From Clostridium sp. C2-6-12 (GTDB lineage: Bacteria; Bacillota; Clostridia; Clostridiales; Clostridiaceae): a stretch of 64,000 nucleotides of DNA. The DNA lies in NCBI RefSeq assembly GCF_009928485.1, contig NZ_JAABNP010000011.1:102643-166642 (forward strand), in the 5' to 3' direction. The stretch's first letter is position 1, and each line of letters begins with the position of its first letter. Of this stretch, positions 1-8,132 are shown piece by piece. A program made the position numbers and the translations under genes. The notes under the pieces were generated by a model. The model saw only the letters and a program-made list of their open reading frames with translations. It did no database searches and was not told the origin of the DNA.

Positions 1-438
1 GAAACTGATAGAATAATTGGACTTAGTATGGGTGCCGATGATTACATGGTAAAGCCATTTTCAGTAAGGGAATTAACGGCAAGAGTAAAGGCTCAGCTTA
101 GAAGATATATAAATTATAATGAAAAAAAGGAAGAAAATTCTGTTTTACAATATAATGATTTAAAATTAGATACTTTGAACTATAAGGTATATAAGGCAGA
201 GGAAGAAATAAACTTAACTAAAAAGGAATTTGAACTTTTAAAGTTATTCCTTTCAAATCCTAATAGAGTATTTACAAAAGCTAATATATTTAATAGTGTG
301 TGGGAAAATGAATATTTAAATGATGATAATACTGTAATGGTTCATATAAAAAGACTTAGAAATAAGATTGAAAGCGATCCTAATACTCCAAAGTATATAA
401 TCACAGTGTGGGGAATAGGATATAAACTTGGTGAATAG
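1..438 (+). CDS. Response regulator, OmpR family (5' end outside window)
   Basis: This is the C-terminal part of a two-component response regulator; the reading frame is open from base 1, so the gene starts upstream. The first residues carry the end of the receiver domain, including the GADDYMVKPF stretch with the conserved Lys-Pro. A winged-helix DNA-binding domain follows, with LTKKEFELLKLF, VFTKANIF and the terminal VWGIGYKL typical of OmpR/PhoB effectors. It overlaps the start of the downstream histidine kinase by a few bases, so the two are co-translated partners. An immunity-type ABC transporter lies about 1.8 kb downstream and is a plausible target, but that is inference. Confidence 0.93.
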   Translation, partial: ETDRIIGLSMGADDYMVKPFSVRELTARVKAQLRRYINYNEKKEENSVLQYNDLKLDTLNYKVYKAEEEINLTKKEFELLKLFLSNPNRVFTKANIFNSVWENEYLNDDNTVMVHIKRLRNKIESDPNTPKYIITVWGIGYKLGE

Positions 439-1375
439 TATGAGTATATTAAATTATATTTTTATAGTCATAATATTAATTCTTATAGTAATATTAATAT
501 CTTCATATAAAAAAATAAATTATATAAGTACAATATTAGAAGAGATTTTTGAAGGAAACTTTAATCAGAGGGTAAGACAGCAAAATCATATAAAGCCGTT
601 AAAGATATTAACTATAAATATAAATAAAATAATAGAAAGACTTCAAAAGATTAATGAGGAAAACAAGAGGAGTGAAGAATCACGAAAGAAAATGATATCT
701 AATATATCCCATGACCTTAGAACTCCATTAACATCAATGTTAGGATATTTAGAACTTATCTTGGAGGATAGAAATATAGACATTAGTGATACTTTGAGTG
801 AGAAACAAAAGGAAGAATATCTAAGGATAGTATATAATAAGGGGAATTATTTGTATGATCTTATGGAGGAGTTTTTTCAAGTTTCTAAGCTTGACTCAAA
901 TGATATTAGACTAGAAATAAAGAAGGTAAATATATCTGAAATTATTAGAGAAAATATAATTTCCTTTTTTAATGAAATAAAGAAGCTTGATATAAAGCCA
1001 AAAATAAATATTCCAGATGAAGATGTTTATGTATTGGGAGATGAAAAAGCTCTAAATAGAATTTTTACAAATTTAATTAATAATGCATTAAAGCATGGGG
1101 TGAAAGCAACTATTATTGGAGTAGAACTCAATTACGATGAGAAAAATATTTCTATAGATATCTACGATAATGGTGCTGGTATACCAGATGATGAAATAAA
1201 CTATGTATTCGATAGATTATACACAGTTGAAAAATCAAGAAGTTTAAATGCAAAAGGTAGTGGACTTGGCCTTACTATAGTTAAGAAATTAATAGAAGCT
1301 CTAGATGGTAAAATTACTGTATCCAGCAGTTCTTTTGAAAAAACCACATTTACAGTCATATTTCCTAGATTGTGA
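428..1375 (+). CDS. Sensor histidine kinase, small-sensor type
   Basis: This is a membrane sensor kinase that would phosphorylate the regulator just upstream. One hydrophobic segment spans about residues 7-27 and there is no sizeable extracellular domain. The H-box SNISHDLRTPL has its phospho-acceptor His near residue 95. The ATPase domain has the N-box (NRIFTNLINNALKHG), the G1 box DNGAGIP and the G2 box GSGLGLTIV. The start is uncertain: TTG at 428, GTG at 431 and ATG at 440 are all in frame, and the AGGA at 417-420 best fits 428 or 431. Any of these overlaps or touches the regulator stop, so translation is coupled. The architecture resembles kinases sensing cell-envelope antibiotics through a partner transporter. 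Confidence 0.92.
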   Translation: MVNSMSILNYIFIVIILILIVILISSYKKINYISTILEEIFEGNFNQRVRQQNHIKPLKILTININKIIERLQKINEENKRSEESRKKMISNISHDLRTPLTSMLGYLELILEDRNIDISDTLSEKQKEEYLRIVYNKGNYLYDLMEEFFQVSKLDSNDIRLEIKKVNISEIIRENIISFFNEIKKLDIKPKINIPDEDVYVLGDEKALNRIFTNLINNALKHGVKATIIGVELNYDEKNISIDIYDNGAGIPDDEINYVFDRLYTVEKSRSLNAKGSGLGLTIVKKLIEALDGKITVSSSSFEKTTFTVIFPRL

Positions 1376-1440
1376 TAGAGACAAATTTATGAAGCAGCCG
1401 CTTTTTGATATATATTTGTTTTGTAATGTCTTAAGGCAAA

Positions 1441-1469
1441 TTTTCAATTAGAAATATATATGTTAAAAT
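1441..1469 (+). promoter_or_regulatory. Putative promoter of the rubrerythrin-like gene
   Basis: A weak -35 (TTTTCA) and a 17-base spacer precede TAAAAT, with TGT just before it giving an extended -10. It lies about 30 bases upstream of the start codon. Confidence 0.4.
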
Positions 1470-1498
1470 GTATATGAAAAATAAAGGCGGTGGATTAT

Positions 1499-2050
1499 TT
1501 GAAGTGTAGAATTTGTGGTATGGAAATAAACGAAAAAAATTATAATTTTAACGAGGCAGCTTTTACAAGTAAAAACTCTATAGATAATATTTTGTATTGT
1601 CCATTTTGTGGAGTTGGTAAAGAATATTTAAGTAAGAATAATGAAATTATTGCAATTGAGACAAGCTTACTTGATGAGAATACATTGAAAATTTTAGATC
1701 ATGCTGTTAAATTAGAAATGTTTAACGGAGATTTTTACAATACAGCAGCTAAAATGGCAAAGGATTCTGAAGTTAAGAAAATATTTGAAGCTTTATCGAA
1801 GATAGAAATATTCCATTCAAAGCTTCATCAAAGGCTAGGAGGATTTGATAAAGCTCCTGAATTAAGTAAAGTTAATTATGATAGATATGATAGTGATAAT
1901 GCTCTTTTAGATTTAGCAAGGCAAAAAGAAGAGCATGCAGTAAGCTATTATGAAAGATATAAAAAAGAAGTTAACGATGAGACTTTGGTTAAGGTTTTTG
2001 AAGCTTTAGCAGCAGTAGAAAGAGAACATATTATTCTTGTTGAAGAGTAA
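1499..2050 (+). CDS. Rubrerythrin-like protein with N-terminal Cys4 metal site
   Basis: This is a ferritin-like di-iron family protein that probably takes part in peroxide or oxygen defence in an anaerobe. The N-terminus has two CxxC pairs (CRICGM and CPFCGVG) forming a rubredoxin-like or zinc-ribbon site. The rest is a four-helix domain with Glu/His metal-ligand patterns: EMFNGDFYNTAAK, EIFHSKLHQ, KEEHAVSYYERY and EREHIILVEE. The order, small metal site first and helical domain second, is the reverse of classical rubrerythrin. A GTG at 1490 is in frame but lies inside the ribosome binding site AAAGGCGG, so the TTG at 1499 is preferred. It is transcribed alone, with a hairpin following at 2147. 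Confidence 0.82.
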   Translation: MKCRICGMEINEKNYNFNEAAFTSKNSIDNILYCPFCGVGKEYLSKNNEIIAIETSLLDENTLKILDHAVKLEMFNGDFYNTAAKMAKDSEVKKIFEALSKIEIFHSKLHQRLGGFDKAPELSKVNYDRYDSDNALLDLARQKEEHAVSYYERYKKEVNDETLVKVFEALAAVEREHIILVEE

Positions 2051-2146
2051 TTAGTAGCTGGCAATCATATATTGAAATATGAAATGCTTACATAATTTAA
2101 ATCTTAAAAAGTTAAGGAATTTGTAAGAACATATTAAAAGTGGTGT

Positions 2147-2186
2147 AAGGACTATGTTGTATATTTAAAACATAGTCCTTTGTGTT
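2147..2186 (+). terminator. Hairpin terminator after the rubrerythrin-like gene
   Basis: A perfect 12-bp stem (AAGGACTATGTT paired with AACATAGTCCTT, 10-base loop) is followed by only a weak T tract (TGTGTT). Confidence 0.6.
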
Positions 2187-2216
2187 GCGATAAAAAATTA
2201 ATTAATTTGCGATAAT
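2185..2216 (+). promoter_or_regulatory. Direct repeats and extended -10 upstream of the ABC operon
   Basis: TTGCGATAA occurs at 2185-2193 and again at 2207-2215, 22 bases apart, or about two helical turns. The second copy overlaps an extended -10 (TGC then GATAAT). The arrangement fits a response-regulator binding site over the promoter of the transporter operon; the link to the upstream two-component system is inference. Confidence 0.4.
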
Positions 2217-2239
2217 AAAGATTTATGGAGGAGATAGAT

Positions 2240-3148
2240 ATGGAATATGTTTTAAGAACTCACAACCTAACAAAAGAGTTTAAGAAGTTTTCAGCAGTGA
2301 ACAATGTTAATATGAACATTAAGCAAGGAGAAATATATGGTTTTTTAGGAGAAAATGGAGCTGGAAAAACTACAACTATAAGAATGATTATGGGACTTAT
2401 GAAAGCTAATTCTGGTGAAATAGAGTTGTTTTCTCAAATGCAATCTAGAAAGAGTAGGGAGTTATACAAAAGAATAGGATCTATTATAGAGTATCCAGGC
2501 TTTTATCCCAATTTAACTGCACAAGAAAATTTAGAGATACATAGAAGGATGATGGGAGTGGAGGACAAAGAAAGTATTAGAAATTCTTTAAAAATAGCAG
2601 GAATAGAAGAGGTAAAGGATAAAAAGGTTAAGGAATTTTCCCTTGGTATGAAGCAAAGGCTTGGAATAGCAAGAGCAATTTTGCATAATCCAGAATTTTT
2701 AATTTTAGATGAGCCTGTTAATGGACTTGATCCAAGTGGGATAAAAGAGATTAGAGAATTAATATTAGATTTAAGAAATAAGCATGGAATTACGTTTCTA
2801 ATATCAAGCCATATATTAAGTGAAATTCAGCAAATGGCAACAAAAATAGGAATAATTCATAAGGGTAAATTACTTGAAGAAATAGATTATGACGAGCTTC
2901 AAAAGAGAAATAGGCATTATATTAATATAAAAGTAAATGATGATAAAAAGGCAGCATTTATATTAGAACAAAAATTAAATATAAAAGATTATGTGATATG
3001 GGAAAAAAATAACTTGCGAGTATACGAAAATTTGCAAGGGGCAGCTGAAATAAATAATACTTTGATTTCAAATGATATAAATATTGATGAGCTTTGTGTA
3101 AGAGCAGATAGTTTAGAAGATTACTTCTTAAAGCTTACAGGAAAATAA
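2240..3148 (+). CDS. ABC transporter ATP-binding protein (BcrA/LanF immunity type)
   Basis: This is the ATPase of an exporter of the type that protects cells from bacitracin or lantibiotics. The Walker A motif is GENGAGKTT, the signature is FSLGMKQRLGIARA, the Walker B is FLILDEPVNGLDP and the H-loop lies in SSHIL. The NLTKEFKKFSAVNNVN start and the roughly 300-aa length are usual for the BcrA/LanF group. An ATG at 2225 lies within the GGAGGAG ribosome binding site, so ATG 2240 is preferred. Two related permease genes follow at 45 and 12 bases, giving an F-E-G layout. Confidence 0.93.
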   Translation: MEYVLRTHNLTKEFKKFSAVNNVNMNIKQGEIYGFLGENGAGKTTTIRMIMGLMKANSGEIELFSQMQSRKSRELYKRIGSIIEYPGFYPNLTAQENLEIHRRMMGVEDKESIRNSLKIAGIEEVKDKKVKEFSLGMKQRLGIARAILHNPEFLILDEPVNGLDPSGIKEIRELILDLRNKHGITFLISSHILSEIQQMATKIGIIHKGKLLEEIDYDELQKRNRHYINIKVNDDKKAAFILEQKLNIKDYVIWEKNNLRVYENLQGAAEINNTLISNDINIDELCVRADSLEDYFLKLTGK

Positions 3149-3192
3149 AAAGAAGAATTTTTGTAATATATCTTTAGCATAGGAGGATGCAA

Positions 3193-3954
3193 ATGTTTAA
3201 TATAATATATTCAGAATTTTTGAAATTAAAAAAATCATATATTTTAATTATAACTTTAATTAGTGGATTATTAATGCCAGGAGTGCAATTTGCAGGAACA
3301 TGGGGAAATGAAATAGCTAAAGTTCCAGAGGAATTAAAAGAGAGACATTTGATGAATCATATATTAAATATAGAAATGATGTCATTTCACTTTATATATA
3401 TTGTTATATTTTCATTAATAGTAGCTTATATATTCACAAGAGAATTTACAGATAAAACTACTAACATTTTATATTCATATCCAATTGATAGGGTTCAAAT
3501 ATTAATCGGGAAGTATATAGTAGCATGCGTATTAGTGTTGGCTGTATATGTAATTCAATTTATAGCCTCATATTTAGGTTTGTATATAGTTTGGAGGCAG
3601 CTGCCTTCAGCAGGATTTATTAGTAATGATATAAAAGTAAATATGTATTCAGCGTTATTACAATTTATTTTAATACCTATTCCAATATTTATTGGGAATA
3701 TTACAAAGAATATTATATTTCCAATTGTCTATGGAGTTTTAGGCGTAGCGGCAGGAATGGTATTACTTCTGTTTATGTCTAAAGGAAGTATATATGGACA
3801 AATTTGTCCGTTAATATTGCCATCATTACCACTATATTATTATCATATTGGAGATCCAATTGATTATGTTATAGCAATTGGAAGTGGAGTAATTACTTTT
3901 GTTTTATTTACATTTTTGTGTATTTATAATTGCAGAAATGTAGATGTGAATTAA
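3193..3954 (+). CDS. ABC transporter permease (LanE/G type), first subunit
   Basis: This ABC-2 type permease, about 254 aa, has six predicted membrane segments. It begins FNIIYSEFLKLKKSYI, a signature shared with the next gene and typical of lantibiotic or bacitracin immunity permeases. The AGGAGG at 3181-3186 ends directly against an in-frame ATG at 3187, so ATG 3193 with six-base spacing is the likely start. It would pair with the next permease and the upstream ATPase in a membrane complex that expels or displaces peptide antibiotics. Confidence 0.88.
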   Translation: MFNIIYSEFLKLKKSYILIITLISGLLMPGVQFAGTWGNEIAKVPEELKERHLMNHILNIEMMSFHFIYIVIFSLIVAYIFTREFTDKTTNILYSYPIDRVQILIGKYIVACVLVLAVYVIQFIASYLGLYIVWRQLPSAGFISNDIKVNMYSALLQFILIPIPIFIGNITKNIIFPIVYGVLGVAAGMVLLLFMSKGSIYGQICPLILPSLPLYYYHIGDPIDYVIAIGSGVITFVLFTFLCIYNCRNVDVN

Positions 3955-3966
3955 GGAGGGAGCTAT

Positions 3967-4677
3967 TTGTTAAATTCAATATATTGTGAATTTTTAAAGT
4001 TAAAAAAATCCTATATTTGGATTGTAATTTTAGTTAGTGGACTAGCTGTGACATCATTTTTAGATTTAATTATATTAATACTTAAGGACAAACGAACCTT
4101 TGAAAGTTATGCATCTAATACAGAAATGGCCAATTTTTTACTGCTCTATACCATTTTATTTTCTTTGATTGTAGGATATGTATTTTCTAGAGAACATGAA
4201 GAAAAAACTTCAAATATATTATTTTCCTATCCAATTCCTAGAATAAAAATTTTTATGGCTAAATTTATAACTATAGATATATTAATTTTTTGCGTTTATT
4301 TAATAGAACTTATATCTATATATTTAGGATATTATTTTTTGTATAAAAAGTTACCAGAAAGTACTTTTATAGTTAATCATATTATTCAAAATATATACTC
4401 CTTAATATTTCAGTACTTATTAATACCTATTCCAATATTAATTACAAATATAAGTAGAAATATTATGGCTCCAGTAGTGTATGGAGTAATAGTGGAGATA
4501 CTTATGGGAACTATAGCAAATGAATATTTCCCATTTTTTGCACCATATTATTTTGCTTTGGAAACATTTAAGCCTAAATTAACAAATGTAACTTACAGTG
4601 CAGTTGGGAGTGTTATTTGTTTTATCATATTTATGAGTATAAGTATTTATCATTATAATAAAACTGACATTATCTAA
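3967..4677 (+). CDS. ABC transporter permease (LanE/G type), second subunit
   Basis: This second integral membrane subunit (236 aa) is clearly paralogous to the previous gene: both start with SEFLKLKKSYI-like or CEFLKLKKSYI-like sequence and share EHEEKTSNILFSYPI-type and LIPIPI segments. The start is TTG 3967 with a strong AAGGAGGGAG site 5 bases upstream. It is 12 bases from the preceding gene and 34 bases from the following lipoprotein gene, so all four genes probably form one transcript. Confidence 0.87.
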   Translation: MLNSIYCEFLKLKKSYIWIVILVSGLAVTSFLDLIILILKDKRTFESYASNTEMANFLLLYTILFSLIVGYVFSREHEEKTSNILFSYPIPRIKIFMAKFITIDILIFCVYLIELISIYLGYYFLYKKLPESTFIVNHIIQNIYSLIFQYLLIPIPILITNISRNIMAPVVYGVIVEILMGTIANEYFPFFAPYYFALETFKPKLTNVTYSAVGSVICFIIFMSISIYHYNKTDII

Positions 4678-4711
4678 GGCATAATTAAAATTTTAGGTTA
4701 AGGAGATAAAC

Positions 4712-5968
4712 ATGAGGAAGATTATAAATATTTGTGTAGGTTCATTTTTAGTCTTTTTGATATTGTGGACAACTGGCTGTGAAAGTCAGTATTTAGGTGG
4801 AAATAGAAATTCTAAATGGGTAAAAGATTTGAATTATCTACAGAAAGCATTACCTAAAAAACATGCAAATTTATTTTTTAGAGTTAGTGAAGAACAATTT
4901 AATGATCAAATAAATGAATTAAAAAAATCAGTAGACAATTTAAACGATGATGAAATATTGGATGAGATTTATAAAATAGTTGCTTTAATAGGCGATGGGC
5001 ATACAAAAGCTCAAAGAGAATTTTCACGTTCATATCCATTTCAATTTTATTATTATAAAGATTCAATATATGCAATTAATACAATAGATGAATATAAGCA
5101 AGCTTTAAATTGTGAACTTATAAAAATAAATGGACAAGATATTAAAACAATTGCAAATAAACTTTCACCATTAATTTCCCGGGAAAATGAAGTGACTATT
5201 AAAAAAGTTTTGCCTAATTACTTATCAAGACCAGAAATTCTCCATGGAGCAAAAATAATAGAAGATATAGATTCGCCAATTAATTTTACTTTTAAAGATA
5301 GAAGTGGAAAAATCTTCGATTTAAAGGTAGACGCCTTAGACGCTACTATAGATAATGGAAAAAACTTTTTAATAAGTAGAGAGTATGATGAAACGTATCC
5401 CCTATATATGCAGAAATCTGATTTAAAATATTGGTATCAATATTTAGAAAAGGATAAAATGGTCTATTTGAAATATAATGCATGTTCTGAAGATGAAAAA
5501 GTTGGAAGGCTAGAGGATTTTAATAATGAGATGTTAAGTTTTATACAGAATAATCCTGTTGATAAATTTGTGATTGATATGAGAAATAATTCTGGTGGAG
5601 GAGAAAACAGACTGGATGGAATAATAGAAGGAATAAAAAATAGTAATTTAAATGATAAGAAAAGATTTCTTGTTATAGTAGGAAGACAAACATTTTCAGC
5701 TGCTATAATAGATGCAGTTAAATGGAGAAATGAAACTAATGCAACTTTTATTGGAGAACCAACTAGTGGTAAGCCTAATCATTATGGAGCAGTTAAGAAT
5801 TTTTTACTTCCAAATTCAAATCTTAAAATTCAGTATTCAACTACTTATGCAAAGACTAGTAATGATGAAAGAGATTCATTTATACCAGATAAGACAATTG
5901 AATTATCAATAGATGATTATGTTAATAAAAAAGATCCTGTATTAGATTATATTATAGGTGAAAATTAA
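4712..5968 (+). CDS. Secreted lipoprotein with S41 (tail-specific protease-like) domain
   Basis: The protein has a lipoprotein signal ending LWTTGC with the lipidated Cys at residue 23, so it should be anchored outside the membrane. The C-terminal half resembles S41 peptidases: KFVIDMRNNSGGGEN, then RFLVIVGRQTFSAA containing a candidate nucleophile Ser, then FIGEPTSGKPNHYG. No PDZ domain is obvious. The family processes or degrades extracytoplasmic proteins. Placed at the end of an immunity-type ABC operon, it may degrade an incoming peptide, but this is inference. The catalytic Lys is not certain by eye. Confidence 0.8.
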   Translation: MRKIINICVGSFLVFLILWTTGCESQYLGGNRNSKWVKDLNYLQKALPKKHANLFFRVSEEQFNDQINELKKSVDNLNDDEILDEIYKIVALIGDGHTKAQREFSRSYPFQFYYYKDSIYAINTIDEYKQALNCELIKINGQDIKTIANKLSPLISRENEVTIKKVLPNYLSRPEILHGAKIIEDIDSPINFTFKDRSGKIFDLKVDALDATIDNGKNFLISREYDETYPLYMQKSDLKYWYQYLEKDKMVYLKYNACSEDEKVGRLEDFNNEMLSFIQNNPVDKFVIDMRNNSGGGENRLDGIIEGIKNSNLNDKKRFLVIVGRQTFSAAIIDAVKWRNETNATFIGEPTSGKPNHYGAVKNFLLPNSNLKIQYSTTYAKTSNDERDSFIPDKTIELSIDDYVNKKDPVLDYIIGEN

Positions 5969-5972
5969 GAAA

Positions 5973-6018
5973 AATTCGAAGATAGATTGATTTTTCAAGA
6001 TCAATCTATCTTCGAATT
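5973..6018. repeat. Perfect 19-bp inverted repeat
   Basis: The arm AATTCGAAGATAGATTGAT (5973-5991) is repeated exactly in reverse complement at 6000-6018 with an 8-base loop. There is no T tract on the plus strand, but TTTTCTT follows on the minus strand. It starts 5 bases after the S41 gene stop and abuts the kinase remnant. It could be a terminator or the scar of a lost element. Confidence 0.75.
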
Positions 6019-6020
6019 AA

Positions 6021-6311
6021 ACAATGGTTATATTTAGCAATGAAAATGGAGTTATAGAGTTAAGAACAGAGGAAAAAGATAATTCAGTAAGTATTTCTGC
6101 AATAGATAATGGAATAGGAATAGATAAAAGTTATATTGAAGATATTTGGGGAAGGTATTATAAAAATAAAGAAAGTGGAGGTATGGGCATAGGGCTGGCA
6201 ATATGTAGTGAGATATTAAAACTGCATAATTTCCAATATGGCGTTATTAGTGAAAAAGGAGAGATGACAGAATTTTATTTTATAGTTCCAAAGATAAAGA
6301 AGTATTTGTAG
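6021..6311 (+). pseudogene. Histidine kinase C-terminal remnant
   Basis: The frame encodes only the end of a kinase ATPase domain: FSNENGVIEL (just after an N-box), DNGIGIDKSYIEDIWGRYYK (G1/F region) and GGMGIGLAICSEIL (G2). No dimerisation domain, phospho-acceptor His or complete N-box is present. An in-frame stop (6018-6020) sits directly upstream, inside the inverted repeat. An ATG at 6024 could start a 95-aa protein, but no ribosome binding site is visible. It differs in sequence from the intact kinase at 428, so it derives from another system. Confidence 0.75.
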
Positions 6312-6527
6312 AAGAAGGTAAGAATGAACATATTATTTTTTCTGACAAAAGTTATTTATAACCCAATCAATACATTTAATATGAAAAATAGAAAAGATGT
6401 TTTTGTTTTTTTAGTTGTATAATGAAGTAAAAATTTACTTGATTTCTATCTAATATAATAAAAAAGCTAATTAGGGAAAATGAAATAGTAGTGGAATAAA
6501 TTTAATATAAAGACAAATAGAATACCC

Positions 6528-6556
6528 TTGTATTTCAAGTTTTTATATGGTATTAT
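6528..6556 (+). promoter_or_regulatory. Putative promoter of the SRP RNA transcript
   Basis: TTGTAT and TATTAT are separated by exactly 17 bases. Transcription would start near 6563 and run through a hairpin and the tRNA-like fold into the SRP RNA. The preceding stretch 6312-6527 holds nothing recognisable. Confidence 0.45.
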
Positions 6557-6584
6557 AAACAAGTATCGAAAAAGGTACTTGTTT
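6557..6584 (+). other. Leader hairpin upstream of the SRP RNA
   Basis: A 9-bp stem, AAACAAGTA paired with TACTTGTTT around a 10-base loop, lies at or just after the predicted transcript start. A loose T-rich run (GAGTATTTTT) follows, so weak terminator activity is possible. Confidence 0.4.
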
Positions 6585-6615
6585 TGAGTATTTTTATCGA
6601 AGCAATGATTAATAT

Positions 6616-6689
6616 GGTTTGGCGTCCACTGGGGACGAGGATTTTCCAATATGAAAATCTTAGAGGTTCAATGCCTCAGCAATCCACCA
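6616..6689 (+). ncRNA. tRNA-like structured element ending in CCA
   Basis: Four helices follow each other in tRNA order. A degenerate acceptor has GGTTTGG facing GCAATCC. A 5-bp stem runs 6623-6627/6633-6637. A 7-bp stem (GATTTTC/GAAAATC) has a 6-base loop. A T-arm (GAGG/CCTC) carries the canonical loop TTCAATG. ACCA ends at 6689. The acceptor has two mismatches, there is no proper D-loop and the second loop is not a 7-base anticodon loop, so it is not a decoding tRNA. It abuts the predicted 5' end of the SRP RNA, so RNase P or Z cleavage could help mature that RNA. A decayed tRNA gene is the simpler alternative. Confidence 0.4.
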
Positions 6690-6962
6690 TTGCCATGCTA
6701 GATGGGGAGTCAGCGGTGCCCTGTAACCTGCAATCCGCTATAGCAGGATTTAATTCCTCGCCTAGATATTAGTAATCTGTAGTCTGCCTTTTGTAAGTGG
6801 TGTTGATGACTGGGTCCCACGCAATGGAAGCCCATGAACCTCGTCAGGTCCGGAAGGAAGCAGCGATAAGTGGTCACTTTCATGTGCCGTGGATCAATCT
6901 GGTCTGAGCTAACTGCAGAAGTAACGTATGGAGAGCTAATAACAAAGCGAGGTGCATGGTTT
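6690..6962 (+). ncRNA. ffs: Signal recognition particle RNA (large Firmicutes type, with Alu domain)
   Basis: The invariant SRP apical motif GTCAGGTCCGGAAGGAAGCA occurs at 6843-6862. The 5' part has the Alu-domain features of Gram-positive SRP RNA (GGTGCCCTGTAACC and AATCCGCTATAGCAGG). The ends pair, CCATGC at 6693-6698 with GCATGG at 6954-6959, and a T-rich tail follows. The length, about 273 nt, matches the roughly 270-nt mature scRNA of Bacillus. The RNA scaffolds Ffh for co-translational membrane targeting. Its presence upstream of dnaX is the usual Firmicutes neighbourhood. The exact ends are estimates. Confidence 0.92.
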
Positions 6963-7048
6963 ATTTTGATGTTTGATTATATAATCAAGAAATTAAATTA
7001 GGTTATTCTTCAATAGGATTAACATAGGACAGACAATAGGATAAGAAA

Positions 7049-7090
7049 GTGAGGGCATTTCATTACGAAATACCCTCATTTTCTTTTGTT
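7049..7090 (+). terminator. Terminator between the SRP RNA and the FAH gene
   Basis: The stem GAGGGCATTTC pairs with GAAATACCCTC around a short loop and is followed by ATTTTCTTTTGTTTTTT. It should stop SRP transcription; it may also act on the convergent FAH-family gene. Confidence 0.75.
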
Positions 7091-7158
7091 TTTTATTTTA
7101 AAGGAAATTTGATTAGGGTTTATTAACTGATAAGTTGCCCAAAACAAAAAATCTTTTA

Positions 7159-8031
7159 TTACTTAACGATGTTTTTTAAGATTCCAATACCCTCGATTTC
7201 GCATTCAACTATATCACCAGCTTTTAAAAATTTTGGCGGATCAAAGCCCATACCTACACCAGCTGGAGTACCCATCGCAATTATAGTGCCAGCCTTTAAA
7301 GTAACTCCTTGAGATAGCTCATGAATTACATCTTCAATAGACGTGATCATAAGATCAGTTGTACTGTTTTGTCTTAATTCTCCATTGACTCTTGAGCAAA
7401 TTTTGAGTACAGGTGGATTTGAAAATTGGTCTTTAGTAACTATACAAGGCCCCATAGGAGTGAAACCATCTAAGCTTTTACCGAAGTACCATTGTTTATG
7501 TCTTGTTTGAAGGTTTCTTGCACTTACATCGTTCATAATAGTATAACCAAATATATAATCATAAGCATCTTCTTTAGCTACATTTTTAGCATCCTTTTTA
7601 ATTATAACAGCTAATTCAGCTTCATAATCTAGGCTGTCAACAATGTCAGCATAACTTGGAATAAAATCACCATCAGCAGTTGCTACATTCACTCTTTTTG
7701 AAAAATAAACTGCATAAGGTCTATCTCCGTCAAAGGCTTCCTTTTTATATCTTGCGGATTCTACCGCATGAGCCATGTAGTTGATACCTAAACAAATAAC
7801 ATCTTGTTTAGGATTTGGAATTGGAGCCATTATGGTGACAGTTTCAGTTGAAATAATTTCTTTAGACCCTGATTCAACAGCTGATCTTAAAAGATCCATT
7901 TCTTTATCAGTTATATTTTCTATTAAATCATTCATACAATTATAATTTTTTATTGGATAAATACCTTGCTCATCTTTTGTTAAAATTCCTATTTCCTCTT
8001 TGTTGTTGTGTTTAAAAGTTAAAAGTTTCAT
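7159..8031 (-). CDS. Fumarylacetoacetate hydrolase (FAH) family protein
   Basis: This 290-aa cytosolic enzyme has the FAH fold. Family landmarks are ICLGINYMAHA, the metal-ligand stretch SLDYEAELAVII, GYTIMNDVSARNLQ, GKSLDGFTPMGP and a C-terminal GTPAGVGMG. Such proteins hydrolyse or isomerise acylpyruvates and hydroxymuconate-type diacids, or tautomerise oxaloacetate; the exact substrate cannot be told from sequence. The ribosome binding site AAGGGGG lies just upstream. It is followed 3' by the convergent SRP terminator and preceded by the folate genes on the same strand, with a 101-base gap, so co-transcription is possible but not certain. Confidence 0.88.
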   Translation of the reverse strand: MKLLTFKHNNKEEIGILTKDEQGIYPIKNYNCMNDLIENITDKEMDLLRSAVESGSKEIISTETVTIMAPIPNPKQDVICLGINYMAHAVESARYKKEAFDGDRPYAVYFSKRVNVATADGDFIPSYADIVDSLDYEAELAVIIKKDAKNVAKEDAYDYIFGYTIMNDVSARNLQTRHKQWYFGKSLDGFTPMGPCIVTKDQFSNPPVLKICSRVNGELRQNSTTDLMITSIEDVIHELSQGVTLKAGTIIAMGTPAGVGMGFDPPKFLKAGDIVECEIEGIGILKNIVK

Positions 8032-8132
8032 AATGCCCCCTTTTAATTAGTTAAGAGTTCACAGTTAACAGTTTTGGAATTTATAGTTTCTGATTTCCTG
8101 ATTGTTAAGTGAACAATTAATTATCTTATTAC

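Noticed and set aside
6616..6689. A genuine tRNA gene
   Set aside because: The T-arm and CCA are convincing, but the acceptor has two mismatches, there is no D-loop, and the anticodon-like loop has six bases.
6584..6772. Open frame across the tRNA-like element and SRP RNA
   Set aside because: It runs through structured RNA, lacks a ribosome binding site and has no protein-like features.
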